Positions 53,276-61,692 of a DNA stretch of 64,000 bases are shown here, piece after piece. The stretch's first letter is position 1, and each line of letters opens with the position of its first letter. The DNA is taken from NCBI GenBank assembly GCA_024228935.1, contig JAAESX010000086.1:1-64000 (forward strand), written 5' to 3'. Under the pieces are notes generated by a model. It worked only from the letters and a program-made list of their open reading frames with translations. It did not search any database and was not told the origin of the DNA. The DNA comes from Pseudomonadota bacterium (lineage in GTDB: Bacteria; Myxococcota_A; UBA796; CAJQPC01). The position numbers and the translations under genes are program-made.

Positions 53276-53330
53276 CATTCGAATGCATTGAATCTGACCG
53301 TCATGAGCTTTCGCGTTCCGTGATGGTCAG
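53275..53330. promoter_or_regulatory. Palindrome and inverted repeat after the carbonic anhydrase gene
   Basis: GCATTCGAATGC (53275-53286) is a perfect 12-bp palindrome starting on the last base of the stop codon. It is followed by an imperfect inverted repeat, CTGACCGTCA (53294-53303) against TGATGGTCAG (53321-53330). No T-run follows, so it is either a weak terminator or an operator for the small lipoprotein gene at 53350. Confidence 0.35.
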
Positions 53331-53349
53331 GGCGGGTCAGGCTGGGAGC

Positions 53350-53640
53350 ATGCTCTTCCTCCTGACCGCCTGCACCCCCGACTACGCCGTCACCGAGCTC
53401 TGTGTGGAGCACGAGGACGGCTTCGACATCGAGGCCGTGTCCGTCCTTCAGGGCGCGGCCGGCTACCCCGCCTCGCGCGACGCCGTGACGCTCACGCTCG
53501 ACCCCGGACCGGACGTCGAGAGCTGGCGCGTGGCTCGGATCGAGGTGCTCGCCCAGGGGAGAGGGCTGGTCTTCCCCTATTCGGCGGGCGCAGCCTCGAC
53601 GGGAGCCTCGACCACGTCGGCCACCGGGGCGGCGACGTAG
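53350..53640 (+). CDS. Short, probably truncated lipoprotein
   Basis: ATG 53350 gives MLFLLTACTPDYAVTELCVE: short signal, lipid Cys 8, then DGFDIEAVSVLQGAAGYPAS and DVESWRVARIEVLAQG. The N-terminal region resembles the beginning of much longer surface lipoproteins in this kind of genome, but here the frame runs into the convergent gene and ends after 96 residues with a low-complexity Ala/Ser/Thr tail (TGASTTSATGAAT). That tail is the antisense of the neighbour's Pro/Ala/Glu C-terminus. It is therefore likely a 3'-truncated remnant overlapping the next gene by 64 bases. Confidence 0.5.
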   Translation: MLFLLTACTPDYAVTELCVEHEDGFDIEAVSVLQGAAGYPASRDAVTLTLDPGPDVESWRVARIEVLAQGRGLVFPYSAGAASTGASTTSATGAAT

Positions 53641-55769
53641 GGCTCGAGCCAGCCGTTGAGGTACCCGACGTACGCGGCGCCACCCAAGACGGCCAGCAGC
53701 ATGAGGACCTTGGTCCACATGGGTTTCTTTTCGGCGTAGGGGTCCTTCAGGTCGCGCTCGGTGCCGTCCGGAATCACCGCCAGGTTGGTCAGCGACTCAC
53801 CGAACGGGATGTTGATCCGTGCGCGGGAGTTGATGGCCCAGCCGTTGGCCTCGAGCACCGGACCCAGGCTGCGCTGGCTCAGCTTGAGCGCGGCCAGCAG
53901 CATGCTGGGGCCCGAGATGATGAGCAGGATGGCGATGACGGCCAGCGGCATCTGCCACCAGGTCAGGCCGAAGAAGCCCGTCGCCAGGAGCGCGATGCCC
54001 GAGGCGATGGCGCCGACGGCCAGACCGGCGGCGGCGAAGATGCCGGCGAACTTGGCGATGTCGAAGGCGGCTGGCGCGGCGCCGTCGGTGGCTCCGGCCT
54101 TGGCTCCGTCCATCGACTTCTTCGAGTCGGCGTCCTTGCTGGCCGCGAACTTCTCGATCTGCTCCTCGACCATCTTGGCGACCCGCTTGTAGGGGGCCCA
54201 GAAGGCCTGGCGGATGCTGATCGGGTTCGCCACGACCTTGGTGATGGTCGCGTCCCAGTCGTTGCCGTCGCGGTCGTAGAACACGCCGTTGCGGCCGACC
54301 ATCAGGAAGTCGACGTCACCGTTGGTGAACGCGGCGGCGATCTGGCGGGTGGCGGTCGTGCCCTTTCGGGTGCAGGTCAGGTACGCCAGGTAGCAGTACG
54401 AGAGGCCAGCCAGCTTGGCGTGCTTTCCGGCGTCGTCCACGCGGACGACGAGGTCACAGCTTCGCTTGTCCATGAACAGCGTGCCCGTCTGGAACGCGGC
54501 GTCCTCGGTCGGCGAGTAGAAGCGCTTGAAGTTGATGAAGTTCTCCAAGAGCGGCACGAAGTCCCGCTGGACCCGGATGAGCTTCTCGACCGCACCGATG
54601 CCGTCGGCCTCGGGCTTGAGCTCGAGGTCCTTGGCGATGAGCGCCGCGATCTCGTCCTTCTGGGTTCCGGCGACGTAGGCACGCAGGGTGTCGAGACCGA
54701 CGGGCTCGACGTTGGCGCCGGCCTTGGTCGTGTCCCAGGAGCGGAAGGGAGCGAGGCGGGCCTTGATGGCGCCCCAGTTCTCCGAGGTGAGCTCGTCGAT
54801 GTCGCCGAGGAGCGGCTTGACGGCGGCGTCACGGAGAGCGTGGACCAGGCCGGCCCAGGCGGGGTTCAGTCCGGTCGTCAGCGGCAGGACGGCTCCGTCG
54901 ACGACGTGCGCGATGGGGAAGGCGGCGATGCGCTCGTGGCTGTTCGTGAGGTCCTCGAGAGCGATCTCGCCCCACTCACTGTCGGCGCGGTTCATCGCCG
55001 AGCCGGCGCGGGGGTCGAAGGCGACCAGGGCGCAGCGGGTGAACCAGTCATCGATCTTGGCCTCGACGGCGATGAGCGCGTCGGCGGCGGCCTTGGTGGC
55101 GTCGCCCAGGGGGAGCACCTCCTCGTTGCCGTCGGCCGTGCCCCACCAGGTGAGGTACGCGTCGGCGTCCGCGAAGAACGCGTCGAGCTTGTCGGTGTCT
55201 ACGCCGGGCTCGCCGGTCACCTGCGCGGCGCCGCCGGTGGTCTCGATGATGTGCGCGATGAGCGCGGTCTGCTCGTCGTTCTCAGCGGCCTTCGCGTCGA
55301 TGACGCCGTCGCCGTTGAACGCCTGGGCGGCGAACACGGCCGCGGTGTCGTTGACCTGGGCGAGCGTGACGCTGCCACCCTCGTCGCCAAGGCCATCGAG
55401 GATGTTCTGGGCCGAGGCGGCGATGGCCTTGGCCTCGTCGGTGCCGGACAGGTCCGAGAGCTTCAGGGCGTCGCTGGCCTTGAAGAGCACGCCGCCGTTC
55501 TTGAGCAGCGTGGTGACCCACTTGCCGGTCGCGACGATCTCGGGGACGCGGATGCGGTTGTCGCCGTCCTCGTCGATGAGCGTCAGCGAGGCCTCGTCGA
55601 GCTCCAGACCCTTGACCGGGCAGGCCAGCGCGACCCACAGCTTCTGGTCGAGCTGGTCGAGGTTGGCGATGTCGTCGGCGTCGCGAATCTCGACCTGGTC
55701 GAAGCCGCCGGTGCGGATGACCTTCCAAGTGTGCGTGGGGTGGGTCAGGTTGTCTTCGAACTGGCTCAT
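53577..55769 (-). CDS. Large conserved protein with EF-hand-like loop and C-terminal membrane anchors
   Basis: 730 residues from ATG 55769. The N-terminal part has GGFDQVEIRDADDIANLDQL, DQKLWVALACPVKGLELDE and the calcium-loop-like LIDEDGDNRIRVPEI. Similar proteins (opening with a 'GGFDQV... LDQKLWVALACPVKG' block) occur in several phyla but have no known role. The middle is helical. KGTTATRQIAAAFTNGDVDF, VGRNGVFYDRDGNDWDATIT and NPISIRQAFWAPYKRVAKMV form a conserved core. Two hydrophobic helices near 590-640 (GIFAAAGLAVGAIASGIALL, MPLAVIAILLIISGPSMLL) and one near the C-terminus place it in the membrane. It ends with an Ala/Pro/Glu tail. Confidence 0.75.
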   Translation of the reverse strand: MSQFEDNLTHPTHTWKVIRTGGFDQVEIRDADDIANLDQLDQKLWVALACPVKGLELDEASLTLIDEDGDNRIRVPEIVATGKWVTTLLKNGGVLFKASDALKLSDLSGTDEAKAIAASAQNILDGLGDEGGSVTLAQVNDTAAVFAAQAFNGDGVIDAKAAENDEQTALIAHIIETTGGAAQVTGEPGVDTDKLDAFFADADAYLTWWGTADGNEEVLPLGDATKAAADALIAVEAKIDDWFTRCALVAFDPRAGSAMNRADSEWGEIALEDLTNSHERIAAFPIAHVVDGAVLPLTTGLNPAWAGLVHALRDAAVKPLLGDIDELTSENWGAIKARLAPFRSWDTTKAGANVEPVGLDTLRAYVAGTQKDEIAALIAKDLELKPEADGIGAVEKLIRVQRDFVPLLENFINFKRFYSPTEDAAFQTGTLFMDKRSCDLVVRVDDAGKHAKLAGLSYCYLAYLTCTRKGTTATRQIAAAFTNGDVDFLMVGRNGVFYDRDGNDWDATITKVVANPISIRQAFWAPYKRVAKMVEEQIEKFAASKDADSKKSMDGAKAGATDGAAPAAFDIAKFAGIFAAAGLAVGAIASGIALLATGFFGLTWWQMPLAVIAILLIISGPSMLLAALKLSQRSLGPVLEANGWAINSRARINIPFGESLTNLAVIPDGTERDLKDPYAEKKPMWTKVLMLLAVLGGAAYVGYLNGWLEPYVAAPVADVVEAPVEAAPAE

Positions 55770-55878
55770 GGGTGCTCCGCTGTGATGACCCATGAGTACG
55801 AGATGCCGGCAGTTCGGACTTTCACACCCGACTTTCACTCGGCGTGGCGGGGCCCTGGCAGCGCGCTGGCGGCCCTGG

Positions 55879-56532
55879 CTATCGGACGTCTTCTCCGTCC
55901 TCGAGCGCGCGAAAAGCCTCGTCTGTGCCCAGGATCCGGTCGAGCACGCCGTAGGTCCCAAAGGCCTCGTTGTACTTGTAGTGGTGCCAGTCGTGGTGGA
56001 CGGACCAGCTGAGCCAGGGCACCGCGTAGCCGCTGTGGTGGGCCACGAACGTGTGGGTCCCGACGATGGCGTAGAGGTAGATCGTCGCCACGACGCCGAG
56101 CCCGGCCAGATCGACCAGGACCTCGACGATGCCGGGGAACACAGGGTCCACGCTCCAGCCACGGAGCTCGAGGTCGCCCCAGAGACCGACGAGCATGATG
56201 GGCGTCACCACGAGCTGGTTCAGGAGCAGGTTCTTCACCACCCGGGCGCGAGGCGGCTCCCGAGGCGGGCCGGACTGGATGCGGTACCGAGCGATGAAGG
56301 CGGGGCTGTCGTGGACATCGACCCACTTGAACGCCGCCGACATGCCCCAGAACACGACGGCGTGCAGCACCAGCACTGCGCCCACCAGGTGGACGAGCGG
56401 GGGCGTGGCCTCGATCCACGCGGTCCAAGCGGCTTGCGCGCCGGGCAGCGCCGTGAGCGCGAAGAACCCGCCGATCAGCAGCAGGCTGCTGATGCCCTGG
56501 GTCAGCGGGAGGCTCGTGTAGCGGAAGGCCAC
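55879..56532 (-). CDS. Fatty acid hydroxylase / sterol desaturase family membrane enzyme
   Basis: 217 residues with four hydrophobic segments and the His-cluster region of the non-heme di-iron hydroxylase superfamily at the C-terminal side: IVGTHTFVAHHSGYAVPWLS, WSVHHDWHHYKYNEAFGTY and GVLDRILGTDEAF. The first HxxxH cluster expected in helix 2 is weak (LVGAVLVLHAVVFWG has one His), so metal ligation may be incomplete or different. Such enzymes hydroxylate or desaturate lipids using O2. It is divergent from the small membrane protein at 56651; an AT-rich inverted repeat lies between them. Confidence 0.82.
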   Translation of the reverse strand: MAFRYTSLPLTQGISSLLLIGGFFALTALPGAQAAWTAWIEATPPLVHLVGAVLVLHAVVFWGMSAAFKWVDVHDSPAFIARYRIQSGPPREPPRARVVKNLLLNQLVVTPIMLVGLWGDLELRGWSVDPVFPGIVEVLVDLAGLGVVATIYLYAIVGTHTFVAHHSGYAVPWLSWSVHHDWHHYKYNEAFGTYGVLDRILGTDEAFRALEDGEDVR

Positions 56533-56568
56533 GGCCGAGCCTACCGTGGGCCGGCAAGACTATCTCAA

Positions 56569-56593
56569 AATATGTATCGGTTAACTACATATT
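56569..56593. promoter_or_regulatory. AT-rich inverted repeat (operator-like) in a divergent gap
   Basis: AATATGTA-N9-TACATATT is a perfect 8-bp inverted repeat with its centre at GTTAAC, 37 bases upstream of the desaturase start and 58 bases upstream of the small membrane-protein start. In such GC-rich DNA a perfect AT-rich dyad is conspicuous and resembles a dimeric repressor site, for example a TetR/FadR-type operator. No regulator gene is adjacent. Confidence 0.5.
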
Positions 56594-56650
56594 CAATCGT
56601 TGAGCGGTATCGGGCGGATGGGTAGCTTGCTGGAGCAAGGAGGCTCCCTC

Positions 56651-56980
56651 ATGAGCGACATGCCCGGCTCCGTCAAGGCCATCTCCATCCTCGCCGGTCT
56701 GCTGATCCCAATCTGCTGGACCTTCTTCCTGGTCTTCCACTTCGTGAAGGGGGACCCGAACGGCGTCGGCCTCATCCTGCCGACCGCCGTCGCCTACACG
56801 GTGCTCGGCGGCGGGGCCATCTTCGGGGCGGTGAAGCGGAACGTGATGGCGGTGCGCGCCTGCTTCGGGCTCATCGTGCTGGCCTCGCTCCCTGCCAAGG
56901 CGCCCATCGGCATCATCTTCTCGCTCATCGGGATCGGGCTGACGTTCCGCGCCGCCGCGAAGGACTACTTCGCCGGCTAG
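56651..56980 (+). CDS. Small four-helix membrane protein
   Basis: 109 residues from ATG 56651 with a strong AAGGAGG site (56637-56643). Four hydrophobic helices: AISILAGLLIPICWTFFLVF, GLILPTAVAYTVLGGGAIFG, VRACFGLIVLASLPAKAPIG and IIFSLIGIGLTFRAA, with a short polar end KDYFAG. No conserved polar residues suggest an enzyme. It converges on the next lipoprotein gene, overlapping by four bases. Possibly controlled together with the desaturase through the shared inverted repeat. Confidence 0.75.
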   Translation: MSDMPGSVKAISILAGLLIPICWTFFLVFHFVKGDPNGVGLILPTAVAYTVLGGGAIFGAVKRNVMAVRACFGLIVLASLPAKAPIGIIFSLIGIGLTFRAAAKDYFAG

Positions 56981-58116
56981 AGCCGGAAGACCCAGACGCG
57001 ACCGGCCTCGTCGACGCCCACTCCGCCCAGGAACTCGCCCTGGCCGACCAGCTCGACGAACTGGACCTCGGAGTCCTCGACCTCGAGCGCGCCCAGATGC
57101 TCCCAGCCCGCGCCGCGGTCCAGCGCCAGGCCCGACGGACCGAACTCGGGGTTCCAGGCCACGAGCATGCGGTCGTCGCCATCCACCGCGATGGTCGGCG
57201 ACGGGCGCACCTCGTCGAGCTCCATGACCTTCTCGGACGGGGTCCAGCTCTCTCCGTCCGCGCTGGTCGCGATGTACGGCGCGTATGCGCTCTGCATCGC
57301 GTCGGCCCAGACCATCACGAGCGTTCCGTCGGCCTGCTCGGCCAACCGAGGGCCCTGGACCGGGCAGTAGCTGATGTCGGGGGCCAGGTCGCCGGCGGTG
57401 ACCACGCTGTCGAACCCGCCGTGTCCAGTCGCCACCCACATGTCGCGGATGTCGTCGACGTTCCCGCGCCAGGCCAGAGCGACGTCCGCCGATGACGTGA
57501 AGAACAGGTCGTGGGCACAGCACTCGCAGGGCTCGCCGGCGGCGGACTCGCTCACGTTCTCGAGCTCGAAGCCGTTCGACTCCCGGGCGATGCCCTTCCA
57601 GCCGTCGCTCCAGCTCCCGTTCGGGAATGCATGGAAGCTGGACCAGATGCTGCCGTCGGGCGCCAGCCGGCCCTGGAAGAAGATGGCCTCGAACTGCCAG
57701 TCGTCCTGGTCGTGGCCGACCCAGGCGACCGTCGAGAACTCCAACGGGCCCCGGTCCGAGACGAACAACGCCTGGTCGTGGCCGCTGGGCATGCTCACCA
57801 GCACCCGGTCTGCGTCGACGTCGATCTCGGGGTGGCTGACCTGGTAGACGCTGGGGTTGCCGGCGTCGTTGACCCAGGTCGCGTCCGACCAGCTCGCCCC
57901 TCCGTCCTCGCTCACCCGGACCCAGACGTGACCGCCTCGAACGAAGCTCGCGTACAGGGTTCCATCCGGCGCCACCGCGACATCCGCGCCTTCGGCAGCG
58001 TCCTCGTCGACGAGGGTCCAGGCGAGCTCGGGAGGCGACAGGACCTCGGAGTCGGTCGAGTCCGCGGTCTCGCTCTCGGGGACGGTCGGGGTGCAGGCCA
58101 GGAGGAGGAGTGTCAT
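56977..58116 (-). CDS. Sialidase-like (BNR-type propeller) lipoprotein
   Basis: 379 residues, MTLLLLACTPTVPESE (lipid Cys 8) and a Ser/Thr/Asp linker. The mature part has repeated Asp-box-like turns (VSEDGGASWSDATWV, TSADGESWTPSEKVM) and propeller strands (VAVAPDGTLYASFVRGGHVW, LAPDGSIWSSFHAFP, IAVDGDDRMLVAWNPEFG). A Cys cluster (EPCECCAHDLFF) resembles a metal-binding or disulfide centre found in some exo-alpha-sialidase-like lipoproteins. Enzymatic activity is uncertain because the Arg triad cannot be assigned. The start codon overlaps the stop of the thioesterase gene (ATGA). Confidence 0.75.
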   Translation of the reverse strand: MTLLLLACTPTVPESETADSTDSEVLSPPELAWTLVDEDAAEGADVAVAPDGTLYASFVRGGHVWVRVSEDGGASWSDATWVNDAGNPSVYQVSHPEIDVDADRVLVSMPSGHDQALFVSDRGPLEFSTVAWVGHDQDDWQFEAIFFQGRLAPDGSIWSSFHAFPNGSWSDGWKGIARESNGFELENVSESAAGEPCECCAHDLFFTSSADVALAWRGNVDDIRDMWVATGHGGFDSVVTAGDLAPDISYCPVQGPRLAEQADGTLVMVWADAMQSAYAPYIATSADGESWTPSEKVMELDEVRPSPTIAVDGDDRMLVAWNPEFGPSGLALDRGAGWEHLGALEVEDSEVQFVELVGQGEFLGGVGVDEAGRVWVFRL

Positions 58117-58505
58117 GCGTCGAGAGCATCCCGCAAGCGCTGGGGAATCGGGGTGGGCTTTCGGGTGGTCGGGTCCACCCAGATGCTCGTCAGCTCGCCC
58201 TCGGCCAGGGTCTCCTCGCCGCGCAGGAGCGTGAACGAGGTGGTCATGCTCGTGCGCCCCAGCCGCGAGACGGCCACGGCCACGGCGAGCGTGTCACCGA
58301 ACCGCGCGCTGGCCAGGTACCGGCACCGCGACTCGCCGTAGAACAGCGCGGCGCCGTCGGCCTCGAGCACGTCGTACCCACAGCCCAGGTGCTGCAGGTA
58401 GTACGTCAGGCCCTCGTCGAAGTAGGTGAGGTAGTTCGCGAAGAACACGTGCCCTTGGGCATCGGTGTCGGCGTAGCGGACGGGGAGCTCGTACGAGAAG
58501 GTCAT
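58113..58505 (-). CDS. Acyl-CoA thioesterase, YbgC/4-hydroxybenzoyl-CoA thioesterase type
   Basis: 130 residues in the hotdog fold. PVRYADTDAQGHVFFANYLT is the active-site signature (Asp in the DTDxxGHV motif) of the FcbC/YbgC group, followed by LTYYLQHLGCGYDVLEADGA and SRCRYLASARFGDTLAVAVA. It hydrolyses acyl-CoA or acyl-ACP in the cytoplasm. The stop overlaps the lipoprotein start. Divergent from the MYG1-like gene with 42 bases between starts. The larger frame upstream is antisense shadow. Confidence 0.92.
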   Translation of the reverse strand: MTFSYELPVRYADTDAQGHVFFANYLTYFDEGLTYYLQHLGCGYDVLEADGAALFYGESRCRYLASARFGDTLAVAVAVSRLGRTSMTTSFTLLRGEETLAEGELTSIWVDPTTRKPTPIPQRLRDALDA

Positions 58506-58547
58506 GTCGCCCACTATCCCCGCGTCGGCCGGGCTATGGACGCGGCC

Positions 58548-59417
58548 ATGATCCACACCGTCATCACGCACCCCGGGGGCGCTCACAAGGACGACCTCCT
58601 GGCCGTCTGCGTGCTGGTCGCCGAGACCGGCGCCACCGTCCATCGCCGCGACCCCACCCCCGACGAGCTGGCCGACCCGAACGTCGCCGTCGTCGATGTG
58701 GGCGGCAGCCACGAGCCCGCGCTCGCCAACTTCGACCACCACCAATTCCCGCGTGAGCATCCGCCCACCTGCGCGCTCAGCCTCCTGCTGCAGTCCAAGG
58801 GCCTGTACGAGGACGCGCTCCACTTCTGTGACTGGCTCGAGGTCGCCGAGTGGTTCGACAGCCGCGGTCCCGGCAAGACGGCGAAGTTCCTGGGCGTTCC
58901 CCGGAAGGCCATCTCTCAGCTGAACTCGCCCATCGACATGACGCTGCTTCGCCACTTCGCCGGCGGCAGCACCCACGCCCCCGGCGAGCCCGTCTACGAG
59001 TTCATGTGCCTCGTCGGCCGCGATCTGCTGACCTACCTCGACGAGGTCCGGGCACGCATCGCCTTCGCCGACGAGTACGTCATCCGCTGGGCGCTCGAGC
59101 AGGGCGAGGACACCATCGAGGTCGTCTTCCTGCCGCGCACCGACGAGCTGCCGGACCAGCCGAGCGGGACCGCCGGCGCCTACATCCGCGCCCACGGTCT
59201 CGAGCCCGAGATCGCCGCCATCGTCTACCCGGACCGCCGCGGCGACGGGTACGGCATCGCCCGGTACGAGGACCACCCGCAGCTCGACTTCTCGCGGGTC
59301 GGGGATGCCGACGATGTGCCGTTCGCGCACAAGTCCGGGTTCATGTGCAAGACCCCCTCGACCGACACCGATCGGCTGAAGGAGCTGATTCGCGCCGCGT
59401 GGCTCACTCGCCCGTGA
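58548..59417 (+). CDS. MYG1-like (UPF0160/DHH-related) hydrolase
   Basis: 289 residues from ATG 58548 (ATG 58536 also in frame). ITHPGGAHKDDLLAVCVLVA matches the THxGxxHxDE-type metal site of MYG1 proteins. VAVVDVGGSHEPALANFDHH gives the DHH-like centre. The C-terminal IVYPDRRGDGYGIARYEDHP and AHKSGFMCK resemble the MYG1 end. MYG1 proteins are metal-dependent nucleases or phosphoesterases (3'-5' exonuclease in eukaryotes). The inserted middle with GPGKTAKFLG differs from eukaryotic members. The 3' end overlaps the convergent CotH gene by 14 bases. Confidence 0.8.
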   Translation: MIHTVITHPGGAHKDDLLAVCVLVAETGATVHRRDPTPDELADPNVAVVDVGGSHEPALANFDHHQFPREHPPTCALSLLLQSKGLYEDALHFCDWLEVAEWFDSRGPGKTAKFLGVPRKAISQLNSPIDMTLLRHFAGGSTHAPGEPVYEFMCLVGRDLLTYLDEVRARIAFADEYVIRWALEQGEDTIEVVFLPRTDELPDQPSGTAGAYIRAHGLEPEIAAIVYPDRRGDGYGIARYEDHPQLDFSRVGDADDVPFAHKSGFMCKTPSTDTDRLKELIRAAWLTRP

Positions 59418-60564
59418 GCGTGTAGTCGACAAGAGCCTCGGCCTGGCGCGTCCCGGGGCACTCGCGTCGGGGGTCGCCGGGCCCGCCGACTTCGGTGCGC
59501 TCGGCGGCAGCGACCGCGACCTCGTGCAGGGCTCCGCCGAACAGGGCGTCGCGGACCTCGTCCTCGAGGTCTCGCCAGGACGTCCTGCAGGTCTCATCAG
59601 CCCGACAGATCTCCAGCAGCGAGAAGCCGTCGGAGTCGTTCTCGGAAGCGGTCTGGACCTCGCCGTCGACGATGGGAAACGACCCGTCGGTGTCCCAGCG
59701 GCTCGCCGCCATGGGCAGCCCGTCCTGGAAGTACACCCGGTAGTTGTTGGTGTTTCTCAGGCCGTCGCCCTCGATCACTGCTTCCTCGACCAGGGCCAGG
59801 CGCCACAACAGCTCCCAGTCGACCAGCTCCCAGAGCGCCGGGTCCATCCCATCCTCCGACCGTTCGACCGCGTCGCTGATCGCACGGATCTCCGACCGGT
59901 CGCCCTCGTCGCCTTCCTCGAGGTCGAACCACGCGTCCCGGCCGCGGCCGAAGTCGACGAAGTAGGGCACCACGCCGTCCTTGTACTGGTACTTGCCGTC
60001 GTAGAACGTGCCGTCGTTGCTGGCGAAGTGGTCCTTCAGCCAGCGGTCGTCCTGGGTCTCGATGACCGTGTAGATGCCGTAGTCCTGGCCGTTCACGAAC
60101 AGCTGCGCGTACCCGGTGCGCGAGGTGGGCACGTCGACCATCCCGTACGCCGCAGACGCCACCGTCTCGCGGATCGAGGTGCAGTCGTGGAGCATGTTGT
60201 TGAGCGACAGCGACTCCAGGCCGTGGAATCGCTCGCCCGAGAACTCGTTGAAGTCGAGCTCCCACTTGGGCTTGCCATCGAAGCGCTGGAAGCTGCCCAG
60301 CCCCCCGCGCATGCGGAGTCCGACCTCACCGACCTCTTCGCCATCGAGCACGGCGTGCGCCCGGACCTCGTCCCGTGGGTAGGACGTCCGGCGCTGGGCC
60401 ATCAGGATCTCCTCGGCGTCGGCGTCCACCTCCAGGTCGATCCGGTTGATGCGCTCGAGCGAGAACAGCCAGGTGTCGTCGTCGTGATCGATGGGGTCGT
60501 CGAACACCTCGGGGCCGGCCTCGAAGGGGCCGTTGGTGTAGCAGGCCAGCCACAACAGGCTCAT
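59404..60564 (-). CDS. CotH-kinase-family lipoprotein
   Basis: 386 residues, MSLLWLACYTNGPFEAG (lipid Cys 8). CotH pattern: RINRIDLEVDADAEEILMAQ, VGLRMRGGLGSFQRFDGKPK, WELDFNEFSGERFHGLESLS, LNNMLHDCTSIRETVASAAY, SRTGYAQLFVNGQDYGIYTV and a C-terminal NNYRVYFQDGLPMAASRWD with the metal-binding Asp. It is a shorter relative of the lipoprotein at 26391 without the Gly-rich tail. The ATG overlaps the stop of the next gene upstream (ATGA), so it shares an operon with the barrel-like protein and probably the folate gene. Confidence 0.88.
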   Translation of the reverse strand: MSLLWLACYTNGPFEAGPEVFDDPIDHDDDTWLFSLERINRIDLEVDADAEEILMAQRRTSYPRDEVRAHAVLDGEEVGEVGLRMRGGLGSFQRFDGKPKWELDFNEFSGERFHGLESLSLNNMLHDCTSIRETVASAAYGMVDVPTSRTGYAQLFVNGQDYGIYTVIETQDDRWLKDHFASNDGTFYDGKYQYKDGVVPYFVDFGRGRDAWFDLEEGDEGDRSEIRAISDAVERSEDGMDPALWELVDWELLWRLALVEEAVIEGDGLRNTNNYRVYFQDGLPMAASRWDTDGSFPIVDGEVQTASENDSDGFSLLEICRADETCRTSWRDLEDEVRDALFGGALHEVAVAAAERTEVGGPGDPRRECPGTRQAEALVDYTLTGE

Positions 60565-61157
60565 CGGCGCCCCCAGGTCAGCGTGCGCTCCAGGCCGAAG
60601 CGCAGGTACCGGCTCGTCGCGAACGTGTCGGGGTCGGCGCTGAACGCCACCCCCAGATCGGTCCGAAGGCCCCAGGACCCGGCCATCGCGGGCCACAGCC
60701 AGCGCTGCCGCTCCAGACCCACGCGACCCGACGCCGCGAGCGTGCCGCCCGGCCGATGGCGCAGCGTCTCGTCCTTCACCAGCGAGTCCCAGCCGACCGT
60801 CGCGTAGACGCCGGGCGACATCGTCAGGTGCCACTTCCGGCCGAAGGGATGCAGCCACGTGGCGTACAGCGTCAGCGGTAGCCGCGGCGAGGTCGTCGCG
60901 CCGTGCGTGGCCCAGAGGTGGACCGGGTCGATCTGGAGCTCGAGCCGCGCCTGGTCGCGGCCGAGCTCGTGCGGCATCGGTCGGGCCCGCTGGACCGTCA
61001 GGACGTACAGGTCGAGGCGCAGCGCGGTGCCGTCTGGGATGGCGCGCACCGGCTGGAGGCGTGTCCCGGCGCCGAACGTGACGCCGACCTGCCACTTCGC
61101 CTCGTCCGGCAGCAGCTCGACCTGGGCGGCCTGGACGCTCGCCAACAGCATCAGCAT
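60561..61157 (-). CDS. Exported beta-rich (outer-membrane-like) protein
   Basis: 198 residues from ATG 61157; a second ATG at 61151 overlaps the upstream stop as TGATG and is equally likely. A short signal (MLMLLASVQAAQ) precedes alternating beta-strand sequence (WQVGVTFGAGTRLQPVRAIP, LPLTLYATWLHPFGRKWHLT, PGVYATVGWDSLVKDETLRH) and a C-terminal strand ending in LRFGLERTLTWGRR. This resembles small outer-membrane barrels. No family is recognised. It lies between 5-formyl-THF cyclo-ligase and CotH genes with overlapping stops and starts. Confidence 0.65.
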   Translation of the reverse strand: MLMLLASVQAAQVELLPDEAKWQVGVTFGAGTRLQPVRAIPDGTALRLDLYVLTVQRARPMPHELGRDQARLELQIDPVHLWATHGATTSPRLPLTLYATWLHPFGRKWHLTMSPGVYATVGWDSLVKDETLRHRPGGTLAASGRVGLERQRWLWPAMAGSWGLRTDLGVAFSADPDTFATSRYLRFGLERTLTWGRR

Positions 61158-61687
61158 GCGAGCCACCCGTCTTCGGTGACCACCGCCTGGACACGCTCGT
61201 CGTGGGCCCCCATCGGCACGTCGGCGACCTCCTGGTCGGCGAAGGCCAGCATCACGCGGAAAGCCGACGAGCGTGCCAGCGTCCGGTCGTAGTAGCCGCC
61301 GCCATAGCCGAGCCGTCCGCCAGCTCGGTCGAAGGCGAGCCCGGGCAGGACGATGAGGTCGAGCGCATCCACGCGCTCGGTGCCCTGGGGCTCGAGAACC
61401 CCGAAGGCGCCCGCCTGAAGAGGTGTGTCCGGGAACACCCGGCGGAACTCCAGCGGCCGACCGGCTCCGACGACGATGGGGAGGGCCAGCTGCAGCCCGT
61501 GGGCCCAACCGCGCTCGAGCAGGGGCCGTGTGGAGATCTCGGCCCCGATCGAGTGGAAGAGGCCAACCGCTCCAGCCCAGCGAGGCGAGCCCAACAGGTG
61601 CCCCGCGGCCTGCACCGAGCGGAGTGGGCGGTCGGACAGCGCCCGGCGTCGCGCGCGAAGCGTCTTGCGGAGTCGGGCCTTGTCCAT
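61151..61687 (-). CDS. 5-formyltetrahydrofolate cyclo-ligase
   Basis: 178 residues from ATG 61687. A basic N-terminal helix (DKARLRKTLRARRRALS), the strand with GLFHSIGAEISTRPLLER, and the signature LPGLAFDRAGGRLGYGGGYY with DR for ATP and folate binding. It converts 5-formyl-THF to 5,10-methenyl-THF with ATP in one-carbon metabolism. The LysR stop lies six bases upstream. Length and motifs are normal. Confidence 0.93.
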   Translation of the reverse strand: MDKARLRKTLRARRRALSDRPLRSVQAAGHLLGSPRWAGAVGLFHSIGAEISTRPLLERGWAHGLQLALPIVVGAGRPLEFRRVFPDTPLQAGAFGVLEPQGTERVDALDLIVLPGLAFDRAGGRLGYGGGYYDRTLARSSAFRVMLAFADQEVADVPMGAHDERVQAVVTEDGWLAC

Positions 61688-61692
61688 GCGAC

